This document shows, in pieces, positions 1-5,335 of a stretch of 6,260 bases of DNA; within the stretch, counting starts at the first letter, position 1, and each line of letters starts with the position of its first letter. The DNA comes from Alphaproteobacteria bacterium (GTDB taxonomy: Bacteria > Pseudomonadota > Alphaproteobacteria > Micropepsales > Micropepsaceae). The notes below the pieces were generated by a model, which saw only the letters and a program-made list of their open reading frames with translations, ran no database searches and was not told the origin of the DNA. Made by a program: the position numbers and the translations under genes. The stretch covers positions 1-6,260 of the forward strand of contig QKCS01000050.1 in the NCBI GenBank assembly GCA_003246795.1. The letters run 5' to 3'.

Positions 1-43
1 GGTCGCACTGCGTTCGCTGCGCCGCTAGACAAAGGGACCAAGG

Positions 44-895
44 CTACTGATCGCCGTTGTTTTCCGGCTCCTGCCAGCCTTTGAGCGTCGCAGCCGGCGG
101 AACGCCGACGATGTTGTAGTCGGCGTCGACGAAATGGATTTCGCCGGTCACGCCGGCGCTTAGTTCGCTCAAGAGATAGGCGGCCGCGCCCCCCACCTGA
201 TCGAGCGTGATGCTGATCCTGAGCGGGGCCTGCGCTTTGTTCCATTTGAACATGGTGCGCGCGTCGCCCACCACCGAACCGGCCAACGTGCGCATGGGCC
301 CGGCCGAGATCGCGTTCACACGGATGCCGTCATGACCGAGGTCGGCCGCGAGGTAGCGCACCGATGCTTCCAAGGCCGCCTTGGCCACGCCCATCACATT
401 GTAGTTCGGCGTCACGCGGCTGGCGCCCAAATAGCTGAGCGTCACCATGGAACCGCCGCGATGGCCCATGTCGGTCGACATCAGCCGCGCGGCACGTTGG
501 GCGACCGCGGTGAAGGAATAGCAGGAGATGTCGAGCGAACGGCGAAAGTTCGCGCGGCTCGTATCGACATAGCGGCCTTTGAGTTCGTCCTTGTCCGAAA
601 AGGCGATGGCGTGGACGAGGAAATCGAGGCTGCCCCATTCGGACTTGAGCGTGTCGAAGACGTGGTCGAGCTGATCGTCGTTTTCGACGTCGGCCGGCAG
701 CATGATCGAGGCATTGATGGAAGCGGCGAGCGGGCGAAGGCGCTTGGCCTGGGCGTCGCCCTGATACGTGAAGGCCATTTCGGCGCCGTGGCGGTGCAGC
801 GCCTTGGCGATGCCCCAGGCGATCGAATGGTCGTTGGCGACGCCCATGATCAGGCCGCGTTTGCCTGCCATCAGTTTCGAAGGATCGGTCGTCAT
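44..895 (-). CDS. fabI: Enoyl-[acyl-carrier-protein] reductase (NADH), FabI
   Basis: FabI reduces trans-2-enoyl-ACP to acyl-ACP, the last step of each elongation round of type II fatty acid synthesis in the cytosol. The 283-residue protein is a short-chain dehydrogenase of the FabI class. It has a nucleotide-binding start around residues 14-28 (GLIMGVANDHSIAWG), the FabI-specific catalytic pair Y155 and Y165, and K172 in a YNVMGVAK motif, followed by NAISAGPMRTLA near 195-206. Length is slightly above E. coli FabI (262) because of N- and C-terminal extensions. The ATG overlaps the fabB stop as TGATG and no strong Shine-Dalgarno precedes it, so translation is probably coupled to fabB. Ala98 (VHAIAF) occupies the place of E. 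coli Gly93. Being third after fabA and fabB, it completes a fatty-acid operon. The family assignment is very secure; cofactor preference is taken from the family. Confidence 0.96.
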   Translation of the reverse strand: MTTDPSKLMAGKRGLIMGVANDHSIAWGIAKALHRHGAEMAFTYQGDAQAKRLRPLAASINASIMLPADVENDDQLDHVFDTLKSEWGSLDFLVHAIAFSDKDELKGRYVDTSRANFRRSLDISCYSFTAVAQRAARLMSTDMGHRGGSMVTLSYLGASRVTPNYNVMGVAKAALEASVRYLAADLGHDGIRVNAISAGPMRTLAGSVVGDARTMFKWNKAQAPLRISITLDQVGGAAAYLLSELSAGVTGEIHFVDADYNIVGVPPAATLKGWQEPENNGDQ

Positions 896-2118
896 CAGTT
901 GTAGCGCTGGAAGACGAGGCAGGCGTTGGTGCCGCCAAAGCCGAAGGAGTTCGAGAGCACCGTGTCGATCTTCGCGTTGTCGATCCTCTTGCGCACGATG
1001 TTGGCGTCGGCGACTTCGGGATCGATCTCCTCGATGTTCGCGCTTTCGCAGATGAAGCGGTTCTGCAGCATCAGGATCGAGTAGATCGATTCATGGACGC
1101 CGGCCGCGCCTTGGCTGTGGCCGGTCAGCGATTTCGTCGCACTGATCGGCGGCATGTTCTTGCCGAAGACCTCGCCGATCGCCTTGATCTCGGGGATGTC
1201 GCCTACGGGCGTCGAGGTCGCGTGCGGGTTGATGTAGTCGATCGGGGCTTTCGCCTGCTCGATCGCCAGTCGCATGCAGCGCACGGCGCCTTCGCCCGAC
1301 GGGGCCACCATGTCGGCGCCATCGGCCGTTGCGCCGTAGCCCGTGATCTCGCAATAGATCTTCGCGCCGCGGGCCTTGGCGTGTTCGAGCTCTTCGAGGA
1401 TCAAGATGCCGCCCCCGCCGGAGATCACGAAGCCGTCGCGATTCTTGTCGTAGGCGCGGCTCGCCTTCTCGGGCGTGTCGTTGTAGCGCGAGGACATGGC
1501 GCCCATGGCGTCGAAGAGGACGGACAGCGTCCAGTCGAGCTCTTCGCCGCCGCCGGCGAACATCATGTCCTGCTTGCCCCACTGGATCATCTCGTACGCG
1601 TTGCCGATGCAGTTCGCCGACGTCGAGCAGGCGGAGGAGATGGAGTAGTTCACGCCCTTGGTCTTGAACCAGGTCGAGAGGTTCGCCGAACAGGTCGACG
1701 ACATCGCCTTCGGCACGGCGAACGGCCCGACTTTCTTCGGGCCTTTGACGGGTTCCGTGCGCGCGGTGTCCGCGGCGGCGACGATCGCTTTCGTCGACGG
1801 GCCGCCGGAGCCCACGATCAGACCGGTGCGCTCGTTCGAAACATCCTTCGGTTCGAGGCCGGCGTCGGCGATCGCCTGGTTCATCGCGATCCAGGTGTAG
1901 GCGGCGCCGTCGCCCATGAAGCGACGGGCGCGGCGGTCGACCATGCTGTCGAGGTCGACCTTCAGGCTGCCGTGCACCTGGCTGCGGAAGCCCATGCGCT
2001 TGTAGTCTTCGGCGAGCGTGATGCCGGACTTCGCTTCGCGCAACGAGGCCACGACTTCCTGCGCGTTGTTGCCGATCGAACAGACAACGCCCAAGCCGGT
2101 GACGACAACGCGTCTCAT
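895..2118 (-). CDS. fabB: 3-oxoacyl-ACP synthase I (beta-ketoacyl-ACP synthase), FabB
   Basis: FabB condenses malonyl-ACP with acyl-ACP and, with FabA, allows elongation of cis-3-decenoyl-ACP to unsaturated fatty acids. The 407-residue protein has the full KAS thiolase fold. The nucleophile Cys164 lies in SSACSTSAN, the two active-site histidines are His299 (NPHATSTPVGD) and His334 (KSLTGHSQGAAG), and Lys329 is present. Each is offset by one from E. coli FabB (163, 298, 333, 328). It ends with the usual NSFGFGGTNA loop. Only small oddity: HAT replaces the commoner HGT. I chose the ATG at 2118, because AAGGA lies 7 nt upstream and the protein then begins MRRVVVTGLG like known FabB; an in-frame ATG at 2133 has no ribosome site. 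It lies 53 nt after fabA and overlaps fabI by one base. FabB rather than FabF is favoured by the motif spacing and by the fabA partner. Confidence 0.95.
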   Translation of the reverse strand: MRRVVVTGLGVVCSIGNNAQEVVASLREAKSGITLAEDYKRMGFRSQVHGSLKVDLDSMVDRRARRFMGDGAAYTWIAMNQAIADAGLEPKDVSNERTGLIVGSGGPSTKAIVAAADTARTEPVKGPKKVGPFAVPKAMSSTCSANLSTWFKTKGVNYSISSACSTSANCIGNAYEMIQWGKQDMMFAGGGEELDWTLSVLFDAMGAMSSRYNDTPEKASRAYDKNRDGFVISGGGGILILEELEHAKARGAKIYCEITGYGATADGADMVAPSGEGAVRCMRLAIEQAKAPIDYINPHATSTPVGDIPEIKAIGEVFGKNMPPISATKSLTGHSQGAAGVHESIYSILMLQNRFICESANIEEIDPEVADANIVRKRIDNAKIDTVLSNSFGFGGTNACLVFQRYN

Positions 2119-2125
2119 GCGGCGT

Positions 2126-2130
2126 TCCTT
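2126..2130 (-). promoter_or_regulatory. Ribosome binding site of fabB
   Basis: AAGGA on the minus strand, 7 nt before the ATG at 2118. It decides between this start and the in-frame ATG at 2133, of which the site itself would be the second and third codons. Confidence 0.7.
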
Positions 2131-2171
2131 CATCTAGAGTTCGTGGGGCGCGTGCTTGGTGCCGGCCCCGC

Positions 2172-2735
2172 TCAAGCTGCGGCTGGCGCGTCCTGTGCCA
2201 GGAGAACCCGTAAGTCCTTTGCTTCGTAGGCCGGCCGGCCGTCAATCTTCATTATGCCGTCCGCGATGCCCAGCACCAACTTGCGCGTGATCACGCGCTT
2301 CAAGTCGATGACGTAGGTCACGAGGCGCGCATCCGGCCGAACCATGTCGGAAAATTTGACTTCGCCCACGCCCGCCGCACGGCCGCGGCCCTTGCCGCCG
2401 AGCCAGCCCAAGAAGAACCCGACCATTTGCCACATGGCGTCGAGGCCCAGGCATCCCGGCATGACCGGGTCGGATTCGAAATGGCACTTGAAGAACCAAA
2501 GGTCCGGCTTGATGTCGAATTCAGCCACGATCTGACCCTTATCGTTCGCGCCCCCCTTGTCGGCGATGTGGGTGATGCGATCGAACATCAGCATTGGGGG
2601 CAGCGGCAGCCGGGCGTTCCCGGGTCCGAACAGGCGGCCGTGCGCGCATTCGAGAAGGGCCTGGAAATCGAAGGAGCTACGGTGCACGAGGGACCCGGCC
2701 AGACCCGATCCTGCCTCCGACGACGCACTTGACAT
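2172..2735 (-). CDS. fabA: 3-hydroxydecanoyl-ACP dehydratase/isomerase, FabA
   Basis: FabA dehydrates 3-hydroxydecanoyl-ACP and isomerises trans-2- to cis-3-decenoyl-ACP, the branch point to unsaturated fatty acids without oxygen. The 187-residue protein matches the single hot-dog-fold FabA family almost throughout. It contains PDLWFFKCHF with catalytic His85, then DPVMPGCLGLDAMWQ with catalytic Asp99, the same 14-residue spacing as His70/Asp84 of E. coli, followed by GWLGGKGRGRAAGVGEVKF. The full FabA signature, with fabB beside it, separates it from FabZ. The N-terminus is about 15 residues longer than E. coli FabA (172). ATG 2735 is used; a TTG one codon upstream is possible, and neither has a clear Shine-Dalgarno, so the true start could be further in. 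It heads the fabA-fabB-fabI operon and is divergent from irr. Confidence 0.95.
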   Translation of the reverse strand: MSSASSEAGSGLAGSLVHRSSFDFQALLECAHGRLFGPGNARLPLPPMLMFDRITHIADKGGANDKGQIVAEFDIKPDLWFFKCHFESDPVMPGCLGLDAMWQMVGFFLGWLGGKGRGRAAGVGEVKFSDMVRPDARLVTYVIDLKRVITRKLVLGIADGIMKIDGRPAYEAKDLRVLLAQDAPAAA

Positions 2736-2769
2736 CAATGGTTAACCGTTCGATTTCCCTCACATGCAG

Positions 2770-2786
2770 TTTTGAGTTATTCAAAA
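2770..2786. promoter_or_regulatory. Perfect 17-bp palindrome between fabA and irr, possible operator
   Basis: TTTTGA-GTTAT-TCAAAA has perfect 6-bp arms and a 5-bp spacer, and is A/T-rich in a GC-rich region. It has the length and arm spacing of an Irr box and agrees with the 3333-3349 site at 11 of 17 positions. It lies 35-51 nt upstream of the fabA ATG and about 100 nt upstream of irr, just before a possible irr -10 hexamer TAATAT (2810-2815) that lacks a good -35. Operator function and the identity of the binding protein (Irr or another Fur-family or fatty-acid regulator) are inference. Confidence 0.4.
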
Positions 2787-2825
2787 GTGCCTTGGGAAGG
2801 GTGGGTGTGTAATATGAGCCTGCCA

Positions 2826-2854
2826 ACTCTATGCGGTGCATGAGGGGGTTTCAA
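2826..2854 (-). promoter_or_regulatory. Candidate sigma70-type promoter for fabA-fabB-fabI
   Basis: Reading the minus strand, TTGAAA (2849-2854) is followed after exactly 17 nt by TAGAGT (2826-2831). This is a good -35 and a fair -10. It would give a leader of about 85 nt before the fabA ATG, and the 2770-2786 palindrome would then lie within the transcribed leader rather than in the core promoter. Confidence 0.35.
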
Positions 2855-2876
2855 CCTCTCCAAGTCGAGGCGATTG

Positions 2877-2880
2877 AAGG
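2877..2880 (+). promoter_or_regulatory. Ribosome binding site of irr
   Basis: AAGG lies 5 nt before the ATG at 2886. It supports that start over the in-frame TTG at 2874, whose only upstream purine tract (GAGG) is 3 nt away, which is too close. Confidence 0.5.
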
Positions 2881-2885
2881 GTCCG

Positions 2886-3323
2886 ATGCGTTCCACAGGT
2901 TCAAGAACGGCTTCCGCAAACAAGGTCGATCTCACCGCGCGGTTGCGCGCGGCCGGGCTCAGGCCCACCCGTCAGCGCATCGCGCTGGGCAAGCTGCTGT
3001 TCGGCCCGCACGACCGGCATGTGACGGCCGAAAGCCTTCATCAAGAGGCCGTCAAGGTCGGGGCGCATTTGTCCCTGGCGACGGTGTACAACACGCTTCA
3101 CCAGTTCACCGGCGCAGGGCTTCTGCGCCAGGTGATCGTGGACGGCGACAAGACCTATTTCGACACGAACACCGGGGACCATCATCACTTCTACTACGAG
3201 GATGAAGGCCTCCTGGCCGACATTCCTGGCGACCATGTCACGATCGACGGTCTCCCGCGGCCGCCGTCCGGCACCGAGATCGAGCGCGTCGAAGTCGTTG
3301 TTCGGCTGAAAGCCCGCGGCTGA
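2886..3323 (+). CDS. irr: Iron response regulator Irr (Fur family)
   Basis: Irr is the alphaproteobacterial Fur-family regulator that reads iron status through haem and controls iron-using and iron-uptake genes. The 145-residue protein has the Fur-type winged helix: GLRPTRQRIALGKLLF (24-39), HVTAESLHQEA (45-55), and the recognition region SLATVYNTLHQFTGAGLL (63-80). The hinge TYFDTNTGDHHHFYYE (90-105) carries the triple histidine (99-101) that corresponds to a haem-binding site in Irr of Bradyrhizobium. No cysteine is present anywhere, so it lacks both the N-terminal Cys-Pro haem regulatory motif of Bradyrhizobium Irr and the CxxC structural zinc sites of many Fur proteins. It is divergent from fabA and is followed within 11 nt by a matching operator in front of the rubrerythrin gene. 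Fur, Zur or PerR are unlikely given the HHHFYYE hinge and the Irr-like N-terminus. Confidence 0.92.
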   Translation: MRSTGSRTASANKVDLTARLRAAGLRPTRQRIALGKLLFGPHDRHVTAESLHQEAVKVGAHLSLATVYNTLHQFTGAGLLRQVIVDGDKTYFDTNTGDHHHFYYEDEGLLADIPGDHVTIDGLPRPPSGTEIERVEVVVRLKARG

Positions 3324-3333
3324 AACCAGCACT

Positions 3334-3348
3334 TTAGAACAATTCTAA
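3334..3348. promoter_or_regulatory. Irr box / iron control element (ICE) upstream of rubrerythrin
   Basis: TTAGAA-CAA-TTCTAA is a perfect inverted repeat with 6-bp arms and a 3-nt spacer. It agrees with the ICE-type consensus of Irr targets as I recall it (arms TTTAGAA/TTCTAAA). It starts 11 nt after the irr stop and ends 4 nt before the -35 hexamer of the rubrerythrin promoter, centred about 46 nt upstream of the predicted transcription start. Irr is the obvious candidate binder. Repression at low iron is expected for an iron-using product, but the position does not exclude activation. Confidence 0.75.
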
Positions 3349-3352
3349 GATG

Positions 3353-3380
3353 TTGACTTATGCGCCCTCCCGGCTATGTT
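3353..3380 (+). promoter_or_regulatory. Sigma70-like promoter of the rubrerythrin gene
   Basis: TTGACT (3353-3358) and TATGTT (3375-3380) are separated by 16 nt. They lie directly downstream of the Irr box and about 60 nt before the rubrerythrin ATG. This implies a short leader and transcription independent of irr, though read-through from irr is also possible because no terminator separates them. Confidence 0.55.
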
Positions 3381-3422
3381 GATCGGGAGCGGGCCTAATG
3401 GCATGCGTTCCCGTTATTCGGC

Positions 3423-3428
3423 AGGAGA
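3423..3428 (+). promoter_or_regulatory. Ribosome binding site of the rubrerythrin gene
   Basis: AGGAGA lies 8 nt before the ATG at 3437. It fixes that start in preference to the in-frame ATG at 3398, which would add 13 residues unlike rubrerythrin and has no ribosome site. Confidence 0.75.
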
Positions 3429-3436
3429 GACTCTCA

Positions 3437-3856
3437 ATGGCAAAGCTTGCAGGGACGAAGACGTTCGAGAATTTGAAGGCCGCGTTCGCGGGCGAAAGCC
3501 AAGCGAACCGCCGCTACCTCTACTTCGCGCAGAAGGCCGATGTCGAGGGCTACAACGACGTTGCGGCGGTTTTCCGGTCCACCGCCGAAGGCGAAACCGG
3601 CCACGCGCACGGCCACCTAGAGTTCATGGAAACCGTCGGTGACCCGGCGACCGGGCTGAAGATCGGCGCGACCGGCGACAATCTGAAGGCTGCGATCGCC
3701 GGCGAAACGCACGAGTACACGGACATGTATCCCGGCATGGCGAAGACCGCCCGCCAGGAAGGCTTCGACGAGATCGCCGACTGGTTCGAAACGCTCGCCA
3801 AAGCCGAAAAGAGCCACGCGGGGCGCTTCCAAAAAGCGCTCGACACGCTCGGCTAG
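3437..3856 (+). CDS. Rubrerythrin-like diiron protein without rubredoxin domain
   Basis: Rubrerythrins reduce hydrogen peroxide at a non-haem diiron site in a four-helix bundle. The 139-residue protein contains all seven ligands known from Desulfovibrio rubrerythrin in matching order: Glu20, Glu53 and His56 (ExxH), Glu90 and Glu93, Glu124 and His127 (ExxH). It ends straight after the bundle with the sequence GRFQKALDTLG. The C-terminal rubredoxin domain of classical rubrerythrin (about 190 residues) is absent and there are no cysteines, so electrons must come from a separate partner. The length fits the short erythrin/sulerythrin-like class. It is the first gene after irr, has its own Irr box and promoter, and ends in a strong terminator. 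The downstream Fe-S protein is a candidate redox partner by neighbourhood. Peroxidase activity follows from the family and is not shown by the sequence; iron handling is an alternative role. Confidence 0.9.
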   Translation: MAKLAGTKTFENLKAAFAGESQANRRYLYFAQKADVEGYNDVAAVFRSTAEGETGHAHGHLEFMETVGDPATGLKIGATGDNLKAAIAGETHEYTDMYPGMAKTARQEGFDEIADWFETLAKAEKSHAGRFQKALDTLG

Positions 3857-3865
3857 TTCTCTCCA

Positions 3866-3910
3866 GCGCCCTTGGCCAACGGACTTCGCGGCCAGGGGCG
3901 CACTCTTTTT
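3866..3910 (+). terminator. Intrinsic terminator after rubrerythrin
   Basis: GCGCCCTTGGCC (3866-3877) pairs with GGCCAGGGGCGC (3890-3901) over 12 bp with one U-G wobble around a 12-nt loop, followed closely by a T tract (3906-3910). It begins 9 nt after the rubrerythrin stop. It should end most rubrerythrin transcripts and reduce read-through into the Fe-S gene. Confidence 0.88.
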
Positions 3911-3980
3911 CAGAATCTGCTCTGCCTTACGGCGCGATGCGGCGGCGTGAGAGAATTCGTGTCATTCCAGGAAGCGCGAC

Positions 3981-5330
3981 GTGAGAGAAGGCAGTCTTGA
4001 GGCACCGACCCGGCATCCCTTGAATTGGCAGGATCCGGACTTCACGGATCCGGCGAAGCTCGACGAGGAGATGCGCCGGGTTTTCGACATCTGTCACGGC
4101 TGCCGGCGTTGCTTCAACCTGTGCGACTCGTTTCCACGGCTCTTCGACCTCGTCGATAATTCGCCGACGGAGGAATTGGACGGCGTGAAGTCGGAGGACT
4201 TCGGGCCCGTCATTGAAGCGTGCACGCTCTGCGACATGTGCTTCATGACGAAGTGCCCGTACGTGCCGCCGCACGAATTCAATCTCGACTTCCCGCATCT
4301 GATGCTGCGCTACCGGGTGGCGGAGGCGAAGGCCGGCAAGAAGCACTTCGTGGCGCGCCAATTGGCCGAGATGGATCGCAACGGCTCGCTCGCGACCGTC
4401 GTGGCGCCGGTCGTGAATTGGGGCGCGGACACGAAGAACAAGCTGACGCGGAAGCTTGCCGAAAGCGTCGCGGGGGTCGACGCCCGCGCCGATCTGCCGA
4501 GGTTTCACTCGCGTACGTTCGTCATGTCCGCGCGTCAGGAGCCGCTTGCCGCCAACGACAAGGCGCCGGCTTTCGGCAAACGCAAGGCGCTGCTCTACGC
4601 CACGTGTTTCGTCAACTACAACAGGCCGTCGACCGGCGTCGCGGCGCGGAAGCTGTTGAACCATCTGGGTGTCGAGACGGTCGTCGAATACCCCGGCTGT
4701 TGCGGGATGCCGTTCCTGGAACAGGCGGATTTGGCGCGTGTCACGGCCCAGGCGGAAAAGGTATCAGCGGTGCTTCTGCCGTTCATCGAACAGGGCTATG
4801 ACATCGTGGCGCTGACCGCGAGTTGCGGCCTCATGTTCAAGTTCGAATGGCCGTTGATCGCGCCGAAGAATGAAACCGTGAAGAAGCTCTCGGGCGCCAC
4901 CTACGATATCGACGAATACGTCGTCGAGATCGCGAAGAAGCACGGCTTGCCCGACGGGTTGAAACCGATCGAAGGCGGTGTGAGCGTGCATCTGGCGTGT
5001 CATGCGCGGGCGCAGAACATGGGACCGAAGGCGGCCGAGATGCTGAGACTTGTTCCCCAAACGAAGGTCGACGTCGTCGAGCGATGCTCAGGCCACGGGG
5101 GAACGTTCGGCGTGCTGAAGCCGACGCACGATCTCGCGGTGAAGGTCGGCCGTCCGGCGGCGCGGACCGCGCACGGCCAAGGACACGCCCACGTCGTTTC
5201 AGACTGCCCTCTCGCCGCGAAACATTTGAAGCAGATCATGCGCGGCATGAACGACGACGAGGGCGTGACGCCTTCGCCGGTCGCGCATCCGATCGAGTTG
5301 ATGGCGAAAGCCTACGGGCTTGTGGAGTGA
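3981..5330 (+). CDS. GlpC/HdrD-like iron-sulfur protein with two 4Fe-4S motifs and paired CCG domains
   Basis: The 449-residue protein belongs to the heterodisulfide reductase/GlpC-type Fe-S oxidoreductases, cytosolic or peripheral electron carriers. Two ferredoxin-type motifs come first: C38xxC41xxC44xxxC48, then C81xxC84xxC87xxxC92P. Two CCG-type cysteine-rich domains follow: C209 ... C240-C241-G242 ... C282, and C340 ... C369-S370-G371 ... C409. Both CCG repeats are incomplete: TASC instead of CxxC in the first, and CSG plus CPLA in the second, so a canonical HdrB-type cluster may not form in the second. No transmembrane segment or flavin motif is evident. GTG at 3981 is chosen because AGGAAG lies 6 nt upstream and the next in-frame Met (31) would remove the N-terminal extension; no better start is seen. 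It lies 124 nt after rubrerythrin, beyond a terminator, and its stop is 5 nt before DUF3501. Substrate and partner are unknown. It is not GlpC proper, since no glpA or glpB is present. Confidence 0.85.
   Translation: MREGSLEAPTRHPLNWQDPDFTDPAKLDEEMRRVFDICHGCRRCFNLCDSFPRLFDLVDNSPTEELDGVKSEDFGPVIEACTLCDMCFMTKCPYVPPHEFNLDFPHLMLRYRVAEAKAGKKHFVARQLAEMDRNGSLATVVAPVVNWGADTKNKLTRKLAESVAGVDARADLPRFHSRTFVMSARQEPLAANDKAPAFGKRKALLYATCFVNYNRPSTGVAARKLLNHLGVETVVEYPGCCGMPFLEQADLARVTAQAEKVSAVLLPFIEQGYDIVALTASCGLMFKFEWPLIAPKNETVKKLSGATYDIDEYVVEIAKKHGLPDGLKPIEGGVSVHLACHARAQNMGPKAAEMLRLVPQTKVDVVERCSGHGGTFGVLKPTHDLAVKVGRPAARTAHGQGHAHVVSDCPLAAKHLKQIMRGMNDDEGVTPSPVAHPIELMAKAYGLVE
5324..5327 (+). promoter_or_regulatory. 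Ribosome binding site of the DUF3501 gene
   Basis: GGAG lies within the last codons of the Fe-S protein gene, 8 nt before the ATG at 5336. It sets the DUF3501 start and suggests translational coupling. Confidence 0.65.
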
Positions 5331-5335
5331 CAATC

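Noticed and set aside
1..43. Possible terminator or palindrome downstream of fabI
   Set aside because: Only 4-bp arms could be paired and there is no T tract on the minus strand; nothing can be supported in this short edge segment.
1093..2229. Long plus-strand open frame of 378 codons opposite fabB
   Set aside because: It lies antisense to a fully conserved FabB, has low-complexity Arg/Ala/Gly-rich composition, matches no family and has no ribosome site; long antisense frames are common at this GC content.
3398..3436. Upstream ATG for rubrerythrin
   Set aside because: No ribosome site, unrelated residues, and it lies only about 11 nt after the predicted transcription start; the ATG at 3437 has AGGAGA and restores the family ligand numbering.
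3908..3926. Possible third Irr box upstream of the Fe-S gene (TCAGAA ... TCTG)
   Set aside because: The arms are imperfect and too short, the spacing is wrong for an ICE, and part lies in the terminator T tract.
3927..3956. Possible promoter for the Fe-S gene (TTACGG with GAGAAT 18 nt downstream)
   Set aside because: Both hexamers are poor matches; similar strings are expected by chance.
3948..3989. Direct repeat GTGAGAGAA at 3948 and 3981
   Set aside because: Only 9 bp and two copies, one of them at the GTG start codon itself; no further support for function.
3927..4664. Minus-strand open frame of 245 codons opposite the Fe-S protein
   Set aside because: Antisense shadow of a gene with intact cysteine motifs; its translation is Arg/Val/Glu-rich with no recognisable domain.
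4997..5335. N-terminal extension of DUF3501 from an upstream in-frame start, which would give 310 residues
   Set aside because: The extension lies inside the Fe-S protein gene in another frame, is Arg-rich and unlike the family; a good ribosome site stands before the ATG at 5336.
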